DNA from: Actinomycetota bacterium
Lineage (GTDB): Bacteria > Actinomycetota > Acidimicrobiia > Acidimicrobiales > Palsa-688
DNA length: 33,903 bases
Reading direction: 5' to 3'
Assembly: GCA_021323695.1 (NCBI GenBank)
Contig: JAJPKN010000015.1
Location: 1 to 33,903 of the forward strand
A model generated the notes under the pieces. That model was not told where the DNA came from, did not search any database, and worked only from the letters and a program-made list of their open reading frames with translations. Numbering within the stretch: the first letter of the stretch is position 1; every line of letters begins with the position of its first letter. The position numbers and the translations under genes are program-made. Of this stretch, positions 18,312 to 26,293 are shown piece by piece.

Positions 18312-18496
18312 CCGCGCCCGCCCCAGGCCCGTCCACCAGCCCACTGTAGGCCCTGGTGGCCCCAGCTAGCAGCGGCGGCCAGCCCTCCGGGCGACGGGGG
18401 CGCCCTGGCCAGATGTTGACGGGCCACCCGGAGCAGCCCGCCAACGTGCCAGCCCCCCGAGAACGCCACAACCGGGCACGCCCTGGCCAGGGGAAT

Positions 18497-18533
18497 ACCG
18501 TAAGGCAACCTACGGTTATGTAGTTGTCACTAC
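18497..18533. promoter_or_regulatory. Two inverted repeats before the MarR gene
   Basis: ACCGTA/TACGGT with an eight-base spacer (18497-18516) and GTAGT/ACTAC with a four-base spacer (18520-18533) lie directly before the ATG at 18538. The position fits autorepression by the MarR-type product. The rnz-marR gap (18312-18537) otherwise shows nothing I recognise. Confidence 0.5.
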
Positions 18534-18537
18534 GGAC

Positions 18538-19110
18538 ATGGCGAAGGAGGCAACCGGCGCCATGGGCGAGCTCCCAGGTAGCCATCAGGACAACGAAGCT
18601 CCCGGTCAGCAGGCGTGGGCCCTGGAGGACAGCTTGGGGTTCTCCTTGGGGCGAGCTCACCGCCTGCTACGAGAGGCCTGGGAGCGCCAGATCGCCGAGC
18701 TCGGCCTCAGCGCGCCTCAAAGCGCAGCCCTGAGGGCGATCTGCGAGCAACCCGGTGCCGGGCTTCGAGCCCTGGCCCGGTACCTACGGACCGACCCGAT
18801 GAACGCCAAACGGCTTGCCGACCACCTCGAAGCCAGGGCCCTCGTCCGTTCTTCCTCGGGCCCTTCGCACCGTCAGCGCCGAGAGCTGGGCCCGACCGAG
18901 GCTGGCCGGTCCCTCGCTCACGAGGTGGCCAGGCGCGCCAGCGCCTGGGAGCTCCACCTCGTCGACCTGCTCGGGCAGGCCGACCTGCGACAGTTGCGGC
19001 GCCTGCTCAAAAAGCTGGAGAGCGCATTGAGCGCGGCTGCCCCGCCAGCCCAGTCCCCGCCAGCCCAGTCCCCGCCGGCTCGGCGCCCAGGTGGCGAGCG
19101 TCGGCCATGA
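18538..19110 (+). CDS. MarR family transcriptional regulator
   Basis: The 190-residue protein has the winged-helix pattern of MarR repressors: LGLSAPQSAALRAICEQPG, GLRALARYLRTDPMNAKRLADHLEARALV (recognition helix) and the wing SSSGPSHRQRRELGPTEAGRSL, then a dimerisation helix. The C-terminus is a short repeat of Pro-Pro-Ala-Gln-Ser encoded by tandem 15-bp units (19041-19070). Its last bases overlap the MFS gene by ATGA, so the two are co-translated. This regulator-exporter layout suggests control of efflux by a small-molecule ligand. Confidence 0.88.
   Translation: MAKEATGAMGELPGSHQDNEAPGQQAWALEDSLGFSLGRAHRLLREAWERQIAELGLSAPQSAALRAICEQPGAGLRALARYLRTDPMNAKRLADHLEARALVRSSSGPSHRQRRELGPTEAGRSLAHEVARRASAWELHLVDLLGQADLRQLRRLLKKLESALSAAAPPAQSPPAQSPPARRPGGERRP
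19041..19080 (+). repeat. 15-bp tandem repeat in the marR 3' end
   Basis: cccgccagcccagtc occurs at 19041-19055 and 19056-19070, followed by a degenerate partial copy. It encodes a Pro/Ala/Gln/Ser repeat at the C-terminus of the regulator. Confidence 0.7.
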
Positions 19111-20321
19111 CCACCACCCGCGTGGACCGGGCCAAGGTAGCCCTGCTCTCGGTGAGCCACGGGGTTGACGACCTCTACCAGGGCGCTGTGCCTGCCCTCC
19201 TCCCCTACTTCGTGGCCGACCGTCACTACAGCTACGCGGCCGCCACGGGCCTGGTGCTGGCACTGACTGCTCTGTCCTCTGTCATCCAGCCCGTCTTTGG
19301 GGTGCTCACGGACCGGCACGACCTGTTCTGGCTGGTGCCCGCCGGCCTCGGCCTGGCCGGCGTGGGGGTGGCGCTGTCCGGCGTGATGGGCAACTACCCC
19401 CTCACGTTCCTGGCCGTGGCCCTGGGCGGTACCGGGGTTGCCGCCTTCCACCCCGAAGCGGCTCGGGCAGCCAGGGCTGCGGCCGGCGACAGCCAGCAAG
19501 CCATGAGCGGCTTTTCGGTGGGTGGCAACGTTGGCTATGCCGTCGGCCCCCTGGCCGTGGCGGCTGTGTTCCTGGTCGCGGGCAGCCACGACCTGCCCGC
19601 CACGGGCCTTTTGGCCCTGCCTGCCCTTGCCACCGCCGGGGCCGTCTTCGCCACCTTGGCCCGCCAGCGCCGGTCCCGGCCCCCCCGCCGCCACCCCGCC
19701 GCCCAAGGCGGCAAGGACGACTGGCGCGGCTTCCTCACCCTCTCGTCGGTGGTCGTGGCCCGCTCGGTCGTCTACTTCGGCACGACGTCGCTCATTGCCC
19801 TGTACGTGGCGACCAGCCTCCATGACGGCAAGCTCGCGGGCGAGCTAGCCCTTTCCACTTTCATAGCGGCCGGAGCCCTCGGCACCGTCACTGGCGGCCA
19901 CCTGGCTGACCGCCACGGGCGGCTGCCCGTCACCCGGCTGTCCCTTGCGGTGGCCGCCGCCGGCCTCGTCGCCGTCGTCCTCACACCCTCGCCGTGGGTC
20001 TTCGCCCCCATTGCCCTCACGGGGTTCTCACTGTTCCAGTCCTTCAGCCTGACCGTGACCTTGGGACAGGACTACCTGCCCACCCGGGTTGGTACCTCCT
20101 CGGGCGTCACCCTCGGCTTGGCCATCAGCGCCGGTGGCCTGCTCGCACCCGCACTGGGCACCCTGGCCGACGCCACCAGCCTCCGCTGGGCAATGGTGGC
20201 CCTGGTGGGGCTGCTCCCGGTGGCGTTCATGCTCGCCCTCCACCTCCGCGACCCCAAGGCCGAGGGCACCGCCACGGGGGCCCCAGGGCCCTTTCGGCCG
20301 GTGGTCGGGCAAACCGCCTGA
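19107..20321 (+). CDS. MFS exporter of the fosmidomycin-resistance (Fsr) type
   Basis: The 404-residue protein has about 12 hydrophobic segments and the Fsr opening: LLSVSHGVDDLYQGAVPALLPYF. A GVLTDRHDLFW loop replaces the classical motif A and GTGVAAFHPEAARAA is a family hallmark; a second-half loop GGHLADRHGRLPV is also present. Members of this group export drugs or metabolites by proton antiport in the inner membrane. ATG at 19107 overlaps the marR stop (ATGA). The substrate cannot be read from sequence. Confidence 0.88.
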   Translation: MTTTRVDRAKVALLSVSHGVDDLYQGAVPALLPYFVADRHYSYAAATGLVLALTALSSVIQPVFGVLTDRHDLFWLVPAGLGLAGVGVALSGVMGNYPLTFLAVALGGTGVAAFHPEAARAARAAAGDSQQAMSGFSVGGNVGYAVGPLAVAAVFLVAGSHDLPATGLLALPALATAGAVFATLARQRRSRPPRRHPAAQGGKDDWRGFLTLSSVVVARSVVYFGTTSLIALYVATSLHDGKLAGELALSTFIAAGALGTVTGGHLADRHGRLPVTRLSLAVAAAGLVAVVLTPSPWVFAPIALTGFSLFQSFSLTVTLGQDYLPTRVGTSSGVTLGLAISAGGLLAPALGTLADATSLRWAMVALVGLLPVAFMLALHLRDPKAEGTATGAPGPFRPVVGQTA

Positions 20322-20967
20322 GGTGTTGGGCGCGCCCAGGGGCAGCTGCTCCCCTAAAGTGGGCACGGCTACATGGGCACCACTGTACGGACAAGATTTA
20401 GCGCAAAGGTTTTCCTGATAACGGGGCCACGCCTGGGCGTCCTGACTACGACTTAAATCGGCACAGCACCAGCGCATTGCGCATCCCCCGGCAACGTCCG
20501 GCCCTGCCTATTACCACTGTTGGTCGCGGCTTAGTTGCCTGTCGTGCCGGGAAAACCTTTTTCTCGGCAAGGGCGCCTGCCCTGGCCGCGCCGGGGCCGA
20601 CTACCGCGCCCCGCAAGCCTGTGTTAGCGTGCACATCCACGATGCCCACGAAGTGCACCAGTGACCCGCCGAGCAGCCCCCCGCTGGCGCTCACCGGCCT
20701 GGGGGGGCACCCCGCCAGGCGCCTAGGCCACCTGTTCCCCAAGGCAAGTTGGCCGGTAACCCCCAACCGGGCCAGGCCCGGGGGCCACCGGGCAGGCTCC
20801 GGTAGCTCGGCCCCTGGCCTCGTAGCTACCCACGGCCTAGCTTGTGAGCGGTCTCACGATTGGCTTTCGAGGAACAACCCGAGCGGCTCGGTGCCCGATA
20901 GCCAGGAATTGCTTATGTTGCCAGTACTTTTCCCCTACCAGCGGACCGGCGCCCATCGCTGCAGGTC
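20322..20967. other. 646-bp non-coding region ahead of the ABC importer
   Basis: I see no credible gene here; the open frames lack ribosome sites and family-like sequence. The region holds a GC hairpin just after the MFS gene (20338-20355, AGGGG/CCCCT arms) that may terminate it. It also has a stretch of lower GC (20380-20560), a TGTTAGCGTGCAC block at 20621-20633, and a LacI-type palindrome at 20842-20859. It is most likely the control region of the importer operon; a small RNA cannot be excluded. Confidence 0.5.
20842..20859. promoter_or_regulatory. LacI-type operator-like palindrome
   Basis: TTGTGAG and CTCACGA are separated by four bases, with GTGAG/CTCAC perfectly paired. The left ten bases TTGTGAGCGG are the same as in the E. 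coli lac operator O1. It lies 108 bases before the first importer gene. A LacI-family or similar regulator elsewhere in the genome would be the expected partner; none is in the window. Confidence 0.5.
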
Positions 20968-22581
20968 ATGTCGCTACCGCTGCCTGTAAGCACGGACATG
21001 GGCCCCCGCACCGAACAGAGCCTCACCGGCCCGGGGCCGAGCGCAAGGGCCGTCCAGGACCAAGGTGAGCAGGCAGGCCTGCGCTACGAAGGCCGGAACC
21101 TGGAAAAGTCTTTCGACGGCGCCAGGGTCCTTTCCCGGGTCACGGTCAGCTTTGCCCCAGGTGAGGTGCACACCATCGCCGGCGAGAACGGCGCCGGCAA
21201 GTCGACCCTGCTCAAGATAATGGCGGGGATATACCAGCCCGACTCAGGAGAACTGTGGCTCGGGGACGAACGCCTGAGCGGGCTCAGCCCCCGCTCGGCC
21301 CAGCACCGCGGCATATACCTGGTACCCCAGGAGCCGGCGCTGATGCAGTCGCTTTCGGTGGCCGAGAACCTCTTCGTCGGTATCCTCCGCCGCGGCCGTT
21401 TCCGCTTCAACGTCGACTGGGCAGCCATGAGGCGAGAGGCGTCTGGTTACCTGCAGCGGGTGGGCTTGGACATAGACCCGTCGCAGAAAGCGGAAGAACT
21501 GAGCATCGCCCAGCAGCAGCTGGTCGAGTGCGCCCGGGCACTTGTGCACCGCTGCACGGTGATCTTCTTCGACGAGCCCACGTCGCCGCTCACAGCCACC
21601 GAAGCCGGCCGGCTCTTCGAGGTCCTGCGTGCCCTCCGCTCCCAGGGCTACACTCTCGGCTTCATCAGCCATCGCCTGGACGAGGTACTGGCCATAAGCG
21701 ACCGGGTCACGGTCCTGCGCGACGGTGCCATGGTCATGAGCCGTCCTCGGGCAGAAATAGACAGGCAGGAGCTCGTCAAGGCCATGGTGGGCCGGGAACT
21801 GGCCGCCCGAGAGCGCGTACGCCCTCACTTCGACGCCAGCGGGGGCAAGGAGATGCTGGCCGTCGAAGACCTCACCTCGCAGCCCCATTTCGAGGCGATC
21901 AGCTTCAGCGTGAGGGCGGGGGAGATCCTCGGCCTCGCCGGCTTGGTAGGCAGCGGGCGCACCGAGATCGCGGAAACGATCTTCGGCCTACGCCGGGCGG
22001 ACAGGGGGACGGTACGGGTGGCTGGCAAGCTGCTCGGGCACCGTACGCCGCGGGTGTGCATCGACGCCGGGCTGGTGTACCTGCCCGAAGACCGGGGCCG
22101 CCACGGCATTTTTGCCGAGGTGGAGGTCGAGCGCAACGTGACTGCGGGCATCATCCCCCGCTTGCAGCGGGTGGGCCCCATCTTGAAGCCGTCGGCCGAG
22201 CGGGCCCTGGCCATGCAGGCTACGGCCAAGACAGCCGTGCGCATGCACTCCCTGGGCACCTTGATAAAGGCACTGTCCGGCGGTAACCAGCAACGGGCCA
22301 TGCTCTCGCGCTGGCTCCTGGCGGAACCCCAGGTGGCTATCTTCGACGAGCCCACCCGGGGCGTGGACGTGGGGGCCAAAGACGACATATACCGGCTGAT
22401 CGCCCAGTTGGCCAACGAAGGCTTGGCCTGCGTGCTCATCTCTTCGGAGCTCAACGAGCTCACGGTCACCTGCGACCGAGTGCTCGCCATCTACGAGGGC
22501 CACGTGGTGGGCGAGCTCCGTGGCCCCGAGGTCACCGACGCGGCCCTGGGCGCCCTCGTCGTGGGGGCACACCTCAAATGA
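20968..22581 (+). CDS. Sugar-type ABC transporter ATP-binding protein (two nucleotide-binding domains)
   Basis: This 537-residue tandem ATPase is of the RbsA/XylG/LsrA class that powers carbohydrate uptake. The first domain has Walker A GENGAGKST (72-80), the degenerate signature LSIAQQQ and Walker B VIFFDEPTS. The second has the family's lysine-less Walker A LVGSGRTE, signature LSGGNQQ and FDEPTRGVDVGAK. ATG at 20968 follows CAGG closely; ATG at 20998 is an alternative. Its end overlaps the first permease by ATGA. With two different permeases downstream, the set resembles the rhamnose (RhaTPQS) and AI-2 (LsrACDB) importers, not the ribose type. Confidence 0.93.
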   Translation: MSLPLPVSTDMGPRTEQSLTGPGPSARAVQDQGEQAGLRYEGRNLEKSFDGARVLSRVTVSFAPGEVHTIAGENGAGKSTLLKIMAGIYQPDSGELWLGDERLSGLSPRSAQHRGIYLVPQEPALMQSLSVAENLFVGILRRGRFRFNVDWAAMRREASGYLQRVGLDIDPSQKAEELSIAQQQLVECARALVHRCTVIFFDEPTSPLTATEAGRLFEVLRALRSQGYTLGFISHRLDEVLAISDRVTVLRDGAMVMSRPRAEIDRQELVKAMVGRELAARERVRPHFDASGGKEMLAVEDLTSQPHFEAISFSVRAGEILGLAGLVGSGRTEIAETIFGLRRADRGTVRVAGKLLGHRTPRVCIDAGLVYLPEDRGRHGIFAEVEVERNVTAGIIPRLQRVGPILKPSAERALAMQATAKTAVRMHSLGTLIKALSGGNQQRAMLSRWLLAEPQVAIFDEPTRGVDVGAKDDIYRLIAQLANEGLACVLISSELNELTVTCDRVLAIYEGHVVGELRGPEVTDAALGALVVGAHLK

Positions 22582-23633
22582 GCGCTCAAGCGATGCCTCT
22601 GCAAGCAGGCCGGCCGCTCACTTCAGGCATCAGCCTGCGCACTTGGCTCGGCCTCCTGCGCCGAAGGGAGGCCCAGCTGGTGCTGGCCATCCTGGCCGTG
22701 TTCGCACTGAGCTCGGCCCTGCACCATACCTTCGCCTCGGCCAGCAACATCTCGTTCATATTGGCGGACTCGGTGGCCACGATGATCGTGGCGGTAGGCC
22801 AGACCATAGTGGTGCTGGCACGGGGTATCGACCTTTCCGTGTCGCCGGTGCTCGGTATTGCTGCCATCGGCGTAGGCTTCCCAGCCCAGGACAGCAACCT
22901 CAACATCTGGCTCGCTTTGTTGTTCGTCCTGCTGATAGGCATCGGGCTGGGGTCGTTCAACGGCTTCTTGGTGGCAGTGGTCGGAATCCCACCGATAATC
23001 ACCACCCTGGCAACGCTCACCATTTATGGTGGCCTTCAGTTCATCTTCACCTCTGGCCAGGAAGTGGTCAACATCCCCAATACCTACGGCCAGCTCGGCA
23101 ACGCCAACATGTTGCCGGGCATCCCCTGGGTCATCGTAATAGGGGCGGCGGTGGTCGGCCTCGCCCACTTCTTCTTGACCAAGACCGTCGCCGGCCGCGC
23201 CATCTACGCCATCGGCAACAACGCCGACGCTTCCTTCCGGGCCGGGATCCCGGTCCGGCGGGTGCTGTTCGCCACCTACGTCATCTGCGGGGGCCTGGCC
23301 GGGCTCGCCGGGCTCATCTACCTGTGCCACGTGGGCTCGGCCGATGCCACCACCGGCAGCGACACCAACGTCAACCTGATGTCCATCGCCGCCGCCCTGA
23401 TCGGCGGTACGACCCTGCTCGGGGGACGGGGTGGGCCGCTGGGTGCCGCGCTCGGAGCGGTGTTCCTGTCGGAGGCGCTGCAAGCAATGATCAGCTTCCG
23501 TATCGACCCCATCTGGGAGCCCGCTGGCGTCGGGGCGCTGATCTTGATCGCGGTGGTCTCCGACCGCAAGGGAGCACCGGCCCGCCAGCTGTTCCGCCAG
23601 GCTTTCCGCCGGCCCGCCGGGGCGCCACGATGA
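22578..23633 (+). CDS. ABC transporter permease 1 (BPD_transp_2 type)
   Basis: The 351-residue inner-membrane protein has about eight to ten hydrophobic segments. It carries the family block SDSVATMIVAVGQTIVVLARGIDLSV, then the conserved FNGFLVAVVGIPPIITTLATL and GGTTLLGGRGG segments. It belongs to the RbsC/LsrC/RhaP group and forms the translocation channel with permease 2. ATGA overlap with the ATPase and again with the next gene shows coupled translation of all three membrane components. Confidence 0.92.
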   Translation: MSAQAMPLQAGRPLTSGISLRTWLGLLRRREAQLVLAILAVFALSSALHHTFASASNISFILADSVATMIVAVGQTIVVLARGIDLSVSPVLGIAAIGVGFPAQDSNLNIWLALLFVLLIGIGLGSFNGFLVAVVGIPPIITTLATLTIYGGLQFIFTSGQEVVNIPNTYGQLGNANMLPGIPWVIVIGAAVVGLAHFFLTKTVAGRAIYAIGNNADASFRAGIPVRRVLFATYVICGGLAGLAGLIYLCHVGSADATTGSDTNVNLMSIAAALIGGTTLLGGRGGPLGAALGAVFLSEALQAMISFRIDPIWEPAGVGALILIAVVSDRKGAPARQLFRQAFRRPAGAPR

Positions 23634-24718
23634 GCCTGCCCGCCAGCTCCGTCCCGGCCGCCAACCCGGCCGCGAGCTCAGCCGACAGGCGTGGCCGAGC
23701 GGTGCGCGCCGGCCGCCAGGAGACCGTCTGGGTGGTGGCTCTCGTAGCCCTGCTGGCCGGCTTGCTGGCCTACTTCGTCCTGGCGGTCCCCAACTTCCGC
23801 GCCCTGGGTGCCTCCGGGGTGCTCGGCCTGTCCGAGCAGTTCCTCGACATCGGCGTGATCGCCCTCGGCGAGGCGCTCGTGATATTCGCCGGCGAGATCG
23901 ACCTGTCCACTGGGGCCATGTCCAGCCTGGCTGGCATCGTCATGGCCACCCTCTGGCAGCAGGGCCTGAACATCTGGCTCGCGACCGTGCTCGCGCTGGT
24001 GGTGGCCGGGCTTGGTGGCCTTATGAACGGGGTGCTGGTGACCAGGTTCAGCATCAACTCGCTGCTGGTCACCCTCGGCACCCAGTTCATCTTCAGCAGC
24101 GTCGCCACCGCCGTGGGAGGCAACACCCCGCCTTACAACTTCCCGAAGTCCTTCGTCACCCTGGCCGGCACCGGCACCATCGGGCCCGTGCCCAACCAGC
24201 TGGTGACCTTCGCCGTCATCGCCGTCGTCATGTGGTTGCTCATGGGCCGCTCCCGTTACGGACGGGGGCTGGTGCTCATCGGCTACAACCGGGCTGCCGC
24301 CCGCTACACCGGGGTGAACGTGGAACGTACCCTCCTGGGCGCGTTCGTTGCTTGCGGGCTGCTGGCCGGAGTGGCGGGGATCTTCGTCTCCGGGTACTAC
24401 AACGCGGCCCGGGACGACATCGGCGACTCGCTGCTGCTCCCGGCGATCACCGTGGTCGTGCTGGGCGGCGTCGACATCTTCGGCGGCAAGGGGCGCATGA
24501 GCGGGGTCATCATCGCTGCCTTCCTGCTCGGCTTCCTCACCCAGGGCCTGCTCATCCGGGGGGACAGCTCCCTGACCGCAACCATGGTCACGGGGATCGT
24601 CTTGGTGCTGTGCCTCGTGCTCAAGATCGGGCTGGACCGTCGAGCCGGCGTGCACCTAAAGGAGCTGGTCCAGCGCCGCTTCAGCGCCCGGCGTGCGCCG
24701 CTGGCCGGGGGCCCCTAG
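23630..24718 (+). CDS. ABC transporter permease 2 (BPD_transp_2 type)
   Basis: The 362-residue membrane protein is homologous to permease 1 but clearly distinct. It shows LGEALVIFAGEIDLSTGAMSSLAGIV, LMNGVLVTRFSINSLLVTLGTQF and GGVDIFGGKGRMSGV, the LsrD/RhaQ pattern. Its first 30 residues are Ser/Ala/Arg-rich and cytoplasmic. ATG at 23630 overlaps the permease 1 stop by ATGA. Heteromeric permease pairs are typical of the rhamnose and AI-2 importers. Confidence 0.92.
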   Translation: MSLPASSVPAANPAASSADRRGRAVRAGRQETVWVVALVALLAGLLAYFVLAVPNFRALGASGVLGLSEQFLDIGVIALGEALVIFAGEIDLSTGAMSSLAGIVMATLWQQGLNIWLATVLALVVAGLGGLMNGVLVTRFSINSLLVTLGTQFIFSSVATAVGGNTPPYNFPKSFVTLAGTGTIGPVPNQLVTFAVIAVVMWLLMGRSRYGRGLVLIGYNRAAARYTGVNVERTLLGAFVACGLLAGVAGIFVSGYYNAARDDIGDSLLLPAITVVVLGGVDIFGGKGRMSGVIIAAFLLGFLTQGLLIRGDSSLTATMVTGIVLVLCLVLKIGLDRRAGVHLKELVQRRFSARRAPLAGGP

Positions 24719-24738
24719 ATGGTGACGGCAAAGTTCTC

Positions 24739-24827
24739 GGCCCCGTCTGGGGCCGCAAGTTCCTGCACCGAGGGCAGCGCCCTGGGTGCAGGTTGGCGGG
24801 AAAAGGCAACGCCTCGACCCGAGGCGT
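24739..24827 (+). promoter_or_regulatory. Three consecutive stem-loops between permease 2 and the binding-protein gene
   Basis: Stem 1 is GGCCCC/GGGGCC with a four-base loop (24739-24754). Stem 2 is CCTGCACC/GGTGCAGG enclosing GGGC/GCCC (24762-24792). Stem 3 is ACGCCTCG/CGAGGCGT with a three-base loop (24809-24827). All arms are perfect except one mismatch in the extended stem 2. None has a T tract, so mRNA stabilisation or 5'-end protection of the binding-protein message is more likely than termination. Confidence 0.65.
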
Positions 24828-24853
24828 CGGACCACAAGAGGGAGGAAACGAAA

Positions 24854-25987
24854 TTGAACCTACGCTCGAAAGCCCAACGGAAGCTGGCTTGGCGGATAGG
24901 CGCCGCAGCTGCTGCTGTCGCGATGGGCGCGACATCAGCGGTCGCTGCAGCGCCTTCTCCGGCTGGCGCTGCCGGCTTGAGCACGATCAAGGTCGCGATG
25001 GTCCCCAAGCTTCTCGGCTTGCCAGTCTTCGAGGCTAACGAGAAAGGAGCGCTGACGGTAGTCAAGAAGCTCGGGATCTCGTTCACGTTCACCGCGCCTG
25101 CGACCGCGTCCGCCGAGGGGCAGGTCTCCATCTTCAACAGCCTGATAGCCCAGCACTACAACGTCATAACCCTGTCGTCGGACGACCCGACGGTGCCCGT
25201 GCCGGTGCTCCAGAAGGCTATGAAGGCGGGCATCCAGGTGGTCACCTATGACTCCGACGTCCCGACCGCCCGTGACTTTTTCATCCAAGACACCGCCTAC
25301 AACACGATCGCCCAGGGGGTGATCGACGCCACGGTCAAGTTCGCCGGCCCTAACGCGGACATTGCCATCATGTCGTCCACGCCCGACGCCACCATCCAGC
25401 TGGCTTGGATCGCGGCCATGAAGAACTACATCAAGGTCAAGTACCCGCACTTGAAGATCGTGACCATCGGCTACGGCCAGTCCAACCAAGCGACGTCGCT
25501 CTCCCAGGCCGAAGGCATCATCCACTCCTACCCGGACGTGAAGGCCATCTTGCCCATCGACGGGGCCGCGGTGGTGGGCACCGCCCAGGCGGTCGCCGCA
25601 CTCCATGAGTCGGGCAAGATCGGCGTGTTCGGCATCGGGGACCCGCTGCCCAACCAGAAGTACTTCGCCGACGGCTCGCTCCAGGGCCTGTTCCTTTGGA
25701 ACGAGGACGGCCAGGGCCAGCTCACCATGCTCGTGGCCCGGCTGGCCTACGAGGGTGCCCACGGCGCTCCCGAGTGCACGGCCAGCACCCCGACCCTCAC
25801 CCACTGGTGCGGCATCAGGCCCAACTTCGGGCGCCCGCAGTACTTCAGCGGCAAGGTGGCCGGCCTCCCCTACACCTACACCGTGGCCTCCGCCCCCGAC
25901 AAGGTGACCGGGGCGACCACCAACACGATCATCTTCTCCAAGCCGCTCGAGTTCACTCCCGCCAACTACAAGCAGTACCTCTTCTGA
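24854..25987 (+). CDS. Sugar-type ABC transporter substrate-binding protein (RhaS/LsrB-like)
   Basis: The 377-residue protein starts at TTG preceded by GGGAGG seven bases upstream. It has a Sec signal peptide (basic start, AAAAAVAMGATSAVAAAPS, cleavage near residues 31-40) and no lipobox cysteine. The periplasmic-binding-protein fold follows, with VAMVPKLLGLPVF (K52), VVTYDSDVP (D133, D135), LAQAEGIIHSYPDVKAI-like segments and the terminal block FTPANYKQYLF, which parallels LsrB/RhaS ends. Compared with the AI-2 binder LsrB, the Lys and first Asp are kept but the Asp of the later Asp-Gln pair appears replaced (Ile-Gln, Q182). A sugar such as rhamnose or another deoxy sugar is therefore at least as likely as AI-2. 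It is last in the operon, behind three hairpins. Confidence 0.88.
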   Translation: MNLRSKAQRKLAWRIGAAAAAVAMGATSAVAAAPSPAGAAGLSTIKVAMVPKLLGLPVFEANEKGALTVVKKLGISFTFTAPATASAEGQVSIFNSLIAQHYNVITLSSDDPTVPVPVLQKAMKAGIQVVTYDSDVPTARDFFIQDTAYNTIAQGVIDATVKFAGPNADIAIMSSTPDATIQLAWIAAMKNYIKVKYPHLKIVTIGYGQSNQATSLSQAEGIIHSYPDVKAILPIDGAAVVGTAQAVAALHESGKIGVFGIGDPLPNQKYFADGSLQGLFLWNEDGQGQLTMLVARLAYEGAHGAPECTASTPTLTHWCGIRPNFGRPQYFSGKVAGLPYTYTVASAPDKVTGATTNTIIFSKPLEFTPANYKQYLF

Positions 25988-26293
25988 GCGGCTCCTGAGC
26001 GGCCCGCAGGCCTGGGCGGCCCTCGGGGCACGACCAGGCCTAACGGGCCCGGCCCCGCCAGGTACCGGGGGCAAGTTGGAGGGGGCAGCCGGCCAAGCCG
26101 TGCTGGCCCCTCCTCCCCCCGGGCCCGGGCCCCAGACGCACCGCCCTGGCCTGGCCCGGGCGCTCGCCCCCTTCGCCCGCGGGCCCGGGCGCCAAACCCC
26201 AGGGCGGCGGGCTCGGGGCAGCCACCGGGCTGCAAGGACAAGCCGGCAGCCCCCGCCGCCCAGCCGCAGTAGGCTCAAGGCGGAGGGCCGCGT
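25988..26293. other. 306-bp interval after the importer operon, with strong hairpin
   Basis: GGAGGGGGCAGC at 26078-26089 pairs with GCTGGCCCCTCC at 26102-26113 (one mismatch), a probable GC-rich terminator of the importer operon, lacking a T tract. A TAGGCT box (26270-26275) and GGAGGG ribosome site close to 26294 serve the next gene. No other feature is evident. Confidence 0.45.

Noticed and set aside
20446..20766. Minus-strand frame of 106 codons in the same gap
   Set aside because: No ribosome site and no convincing protein-like pattern.
20477..20989. Open frame of 170 codons in the long gap before the importer
   Set aside because: No ribosome site, no recognisable family and Pro/Ser-rich sequence from GC bias; it also overlaps the importer start.
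20968..25987. Calling the importer an AI-2 (Lsr) system
   Set aside because: No LsrK, LsrR, LsrF or LsrG genes and at least one LsrB ligand residue appears replaced; only the architecture agrees.
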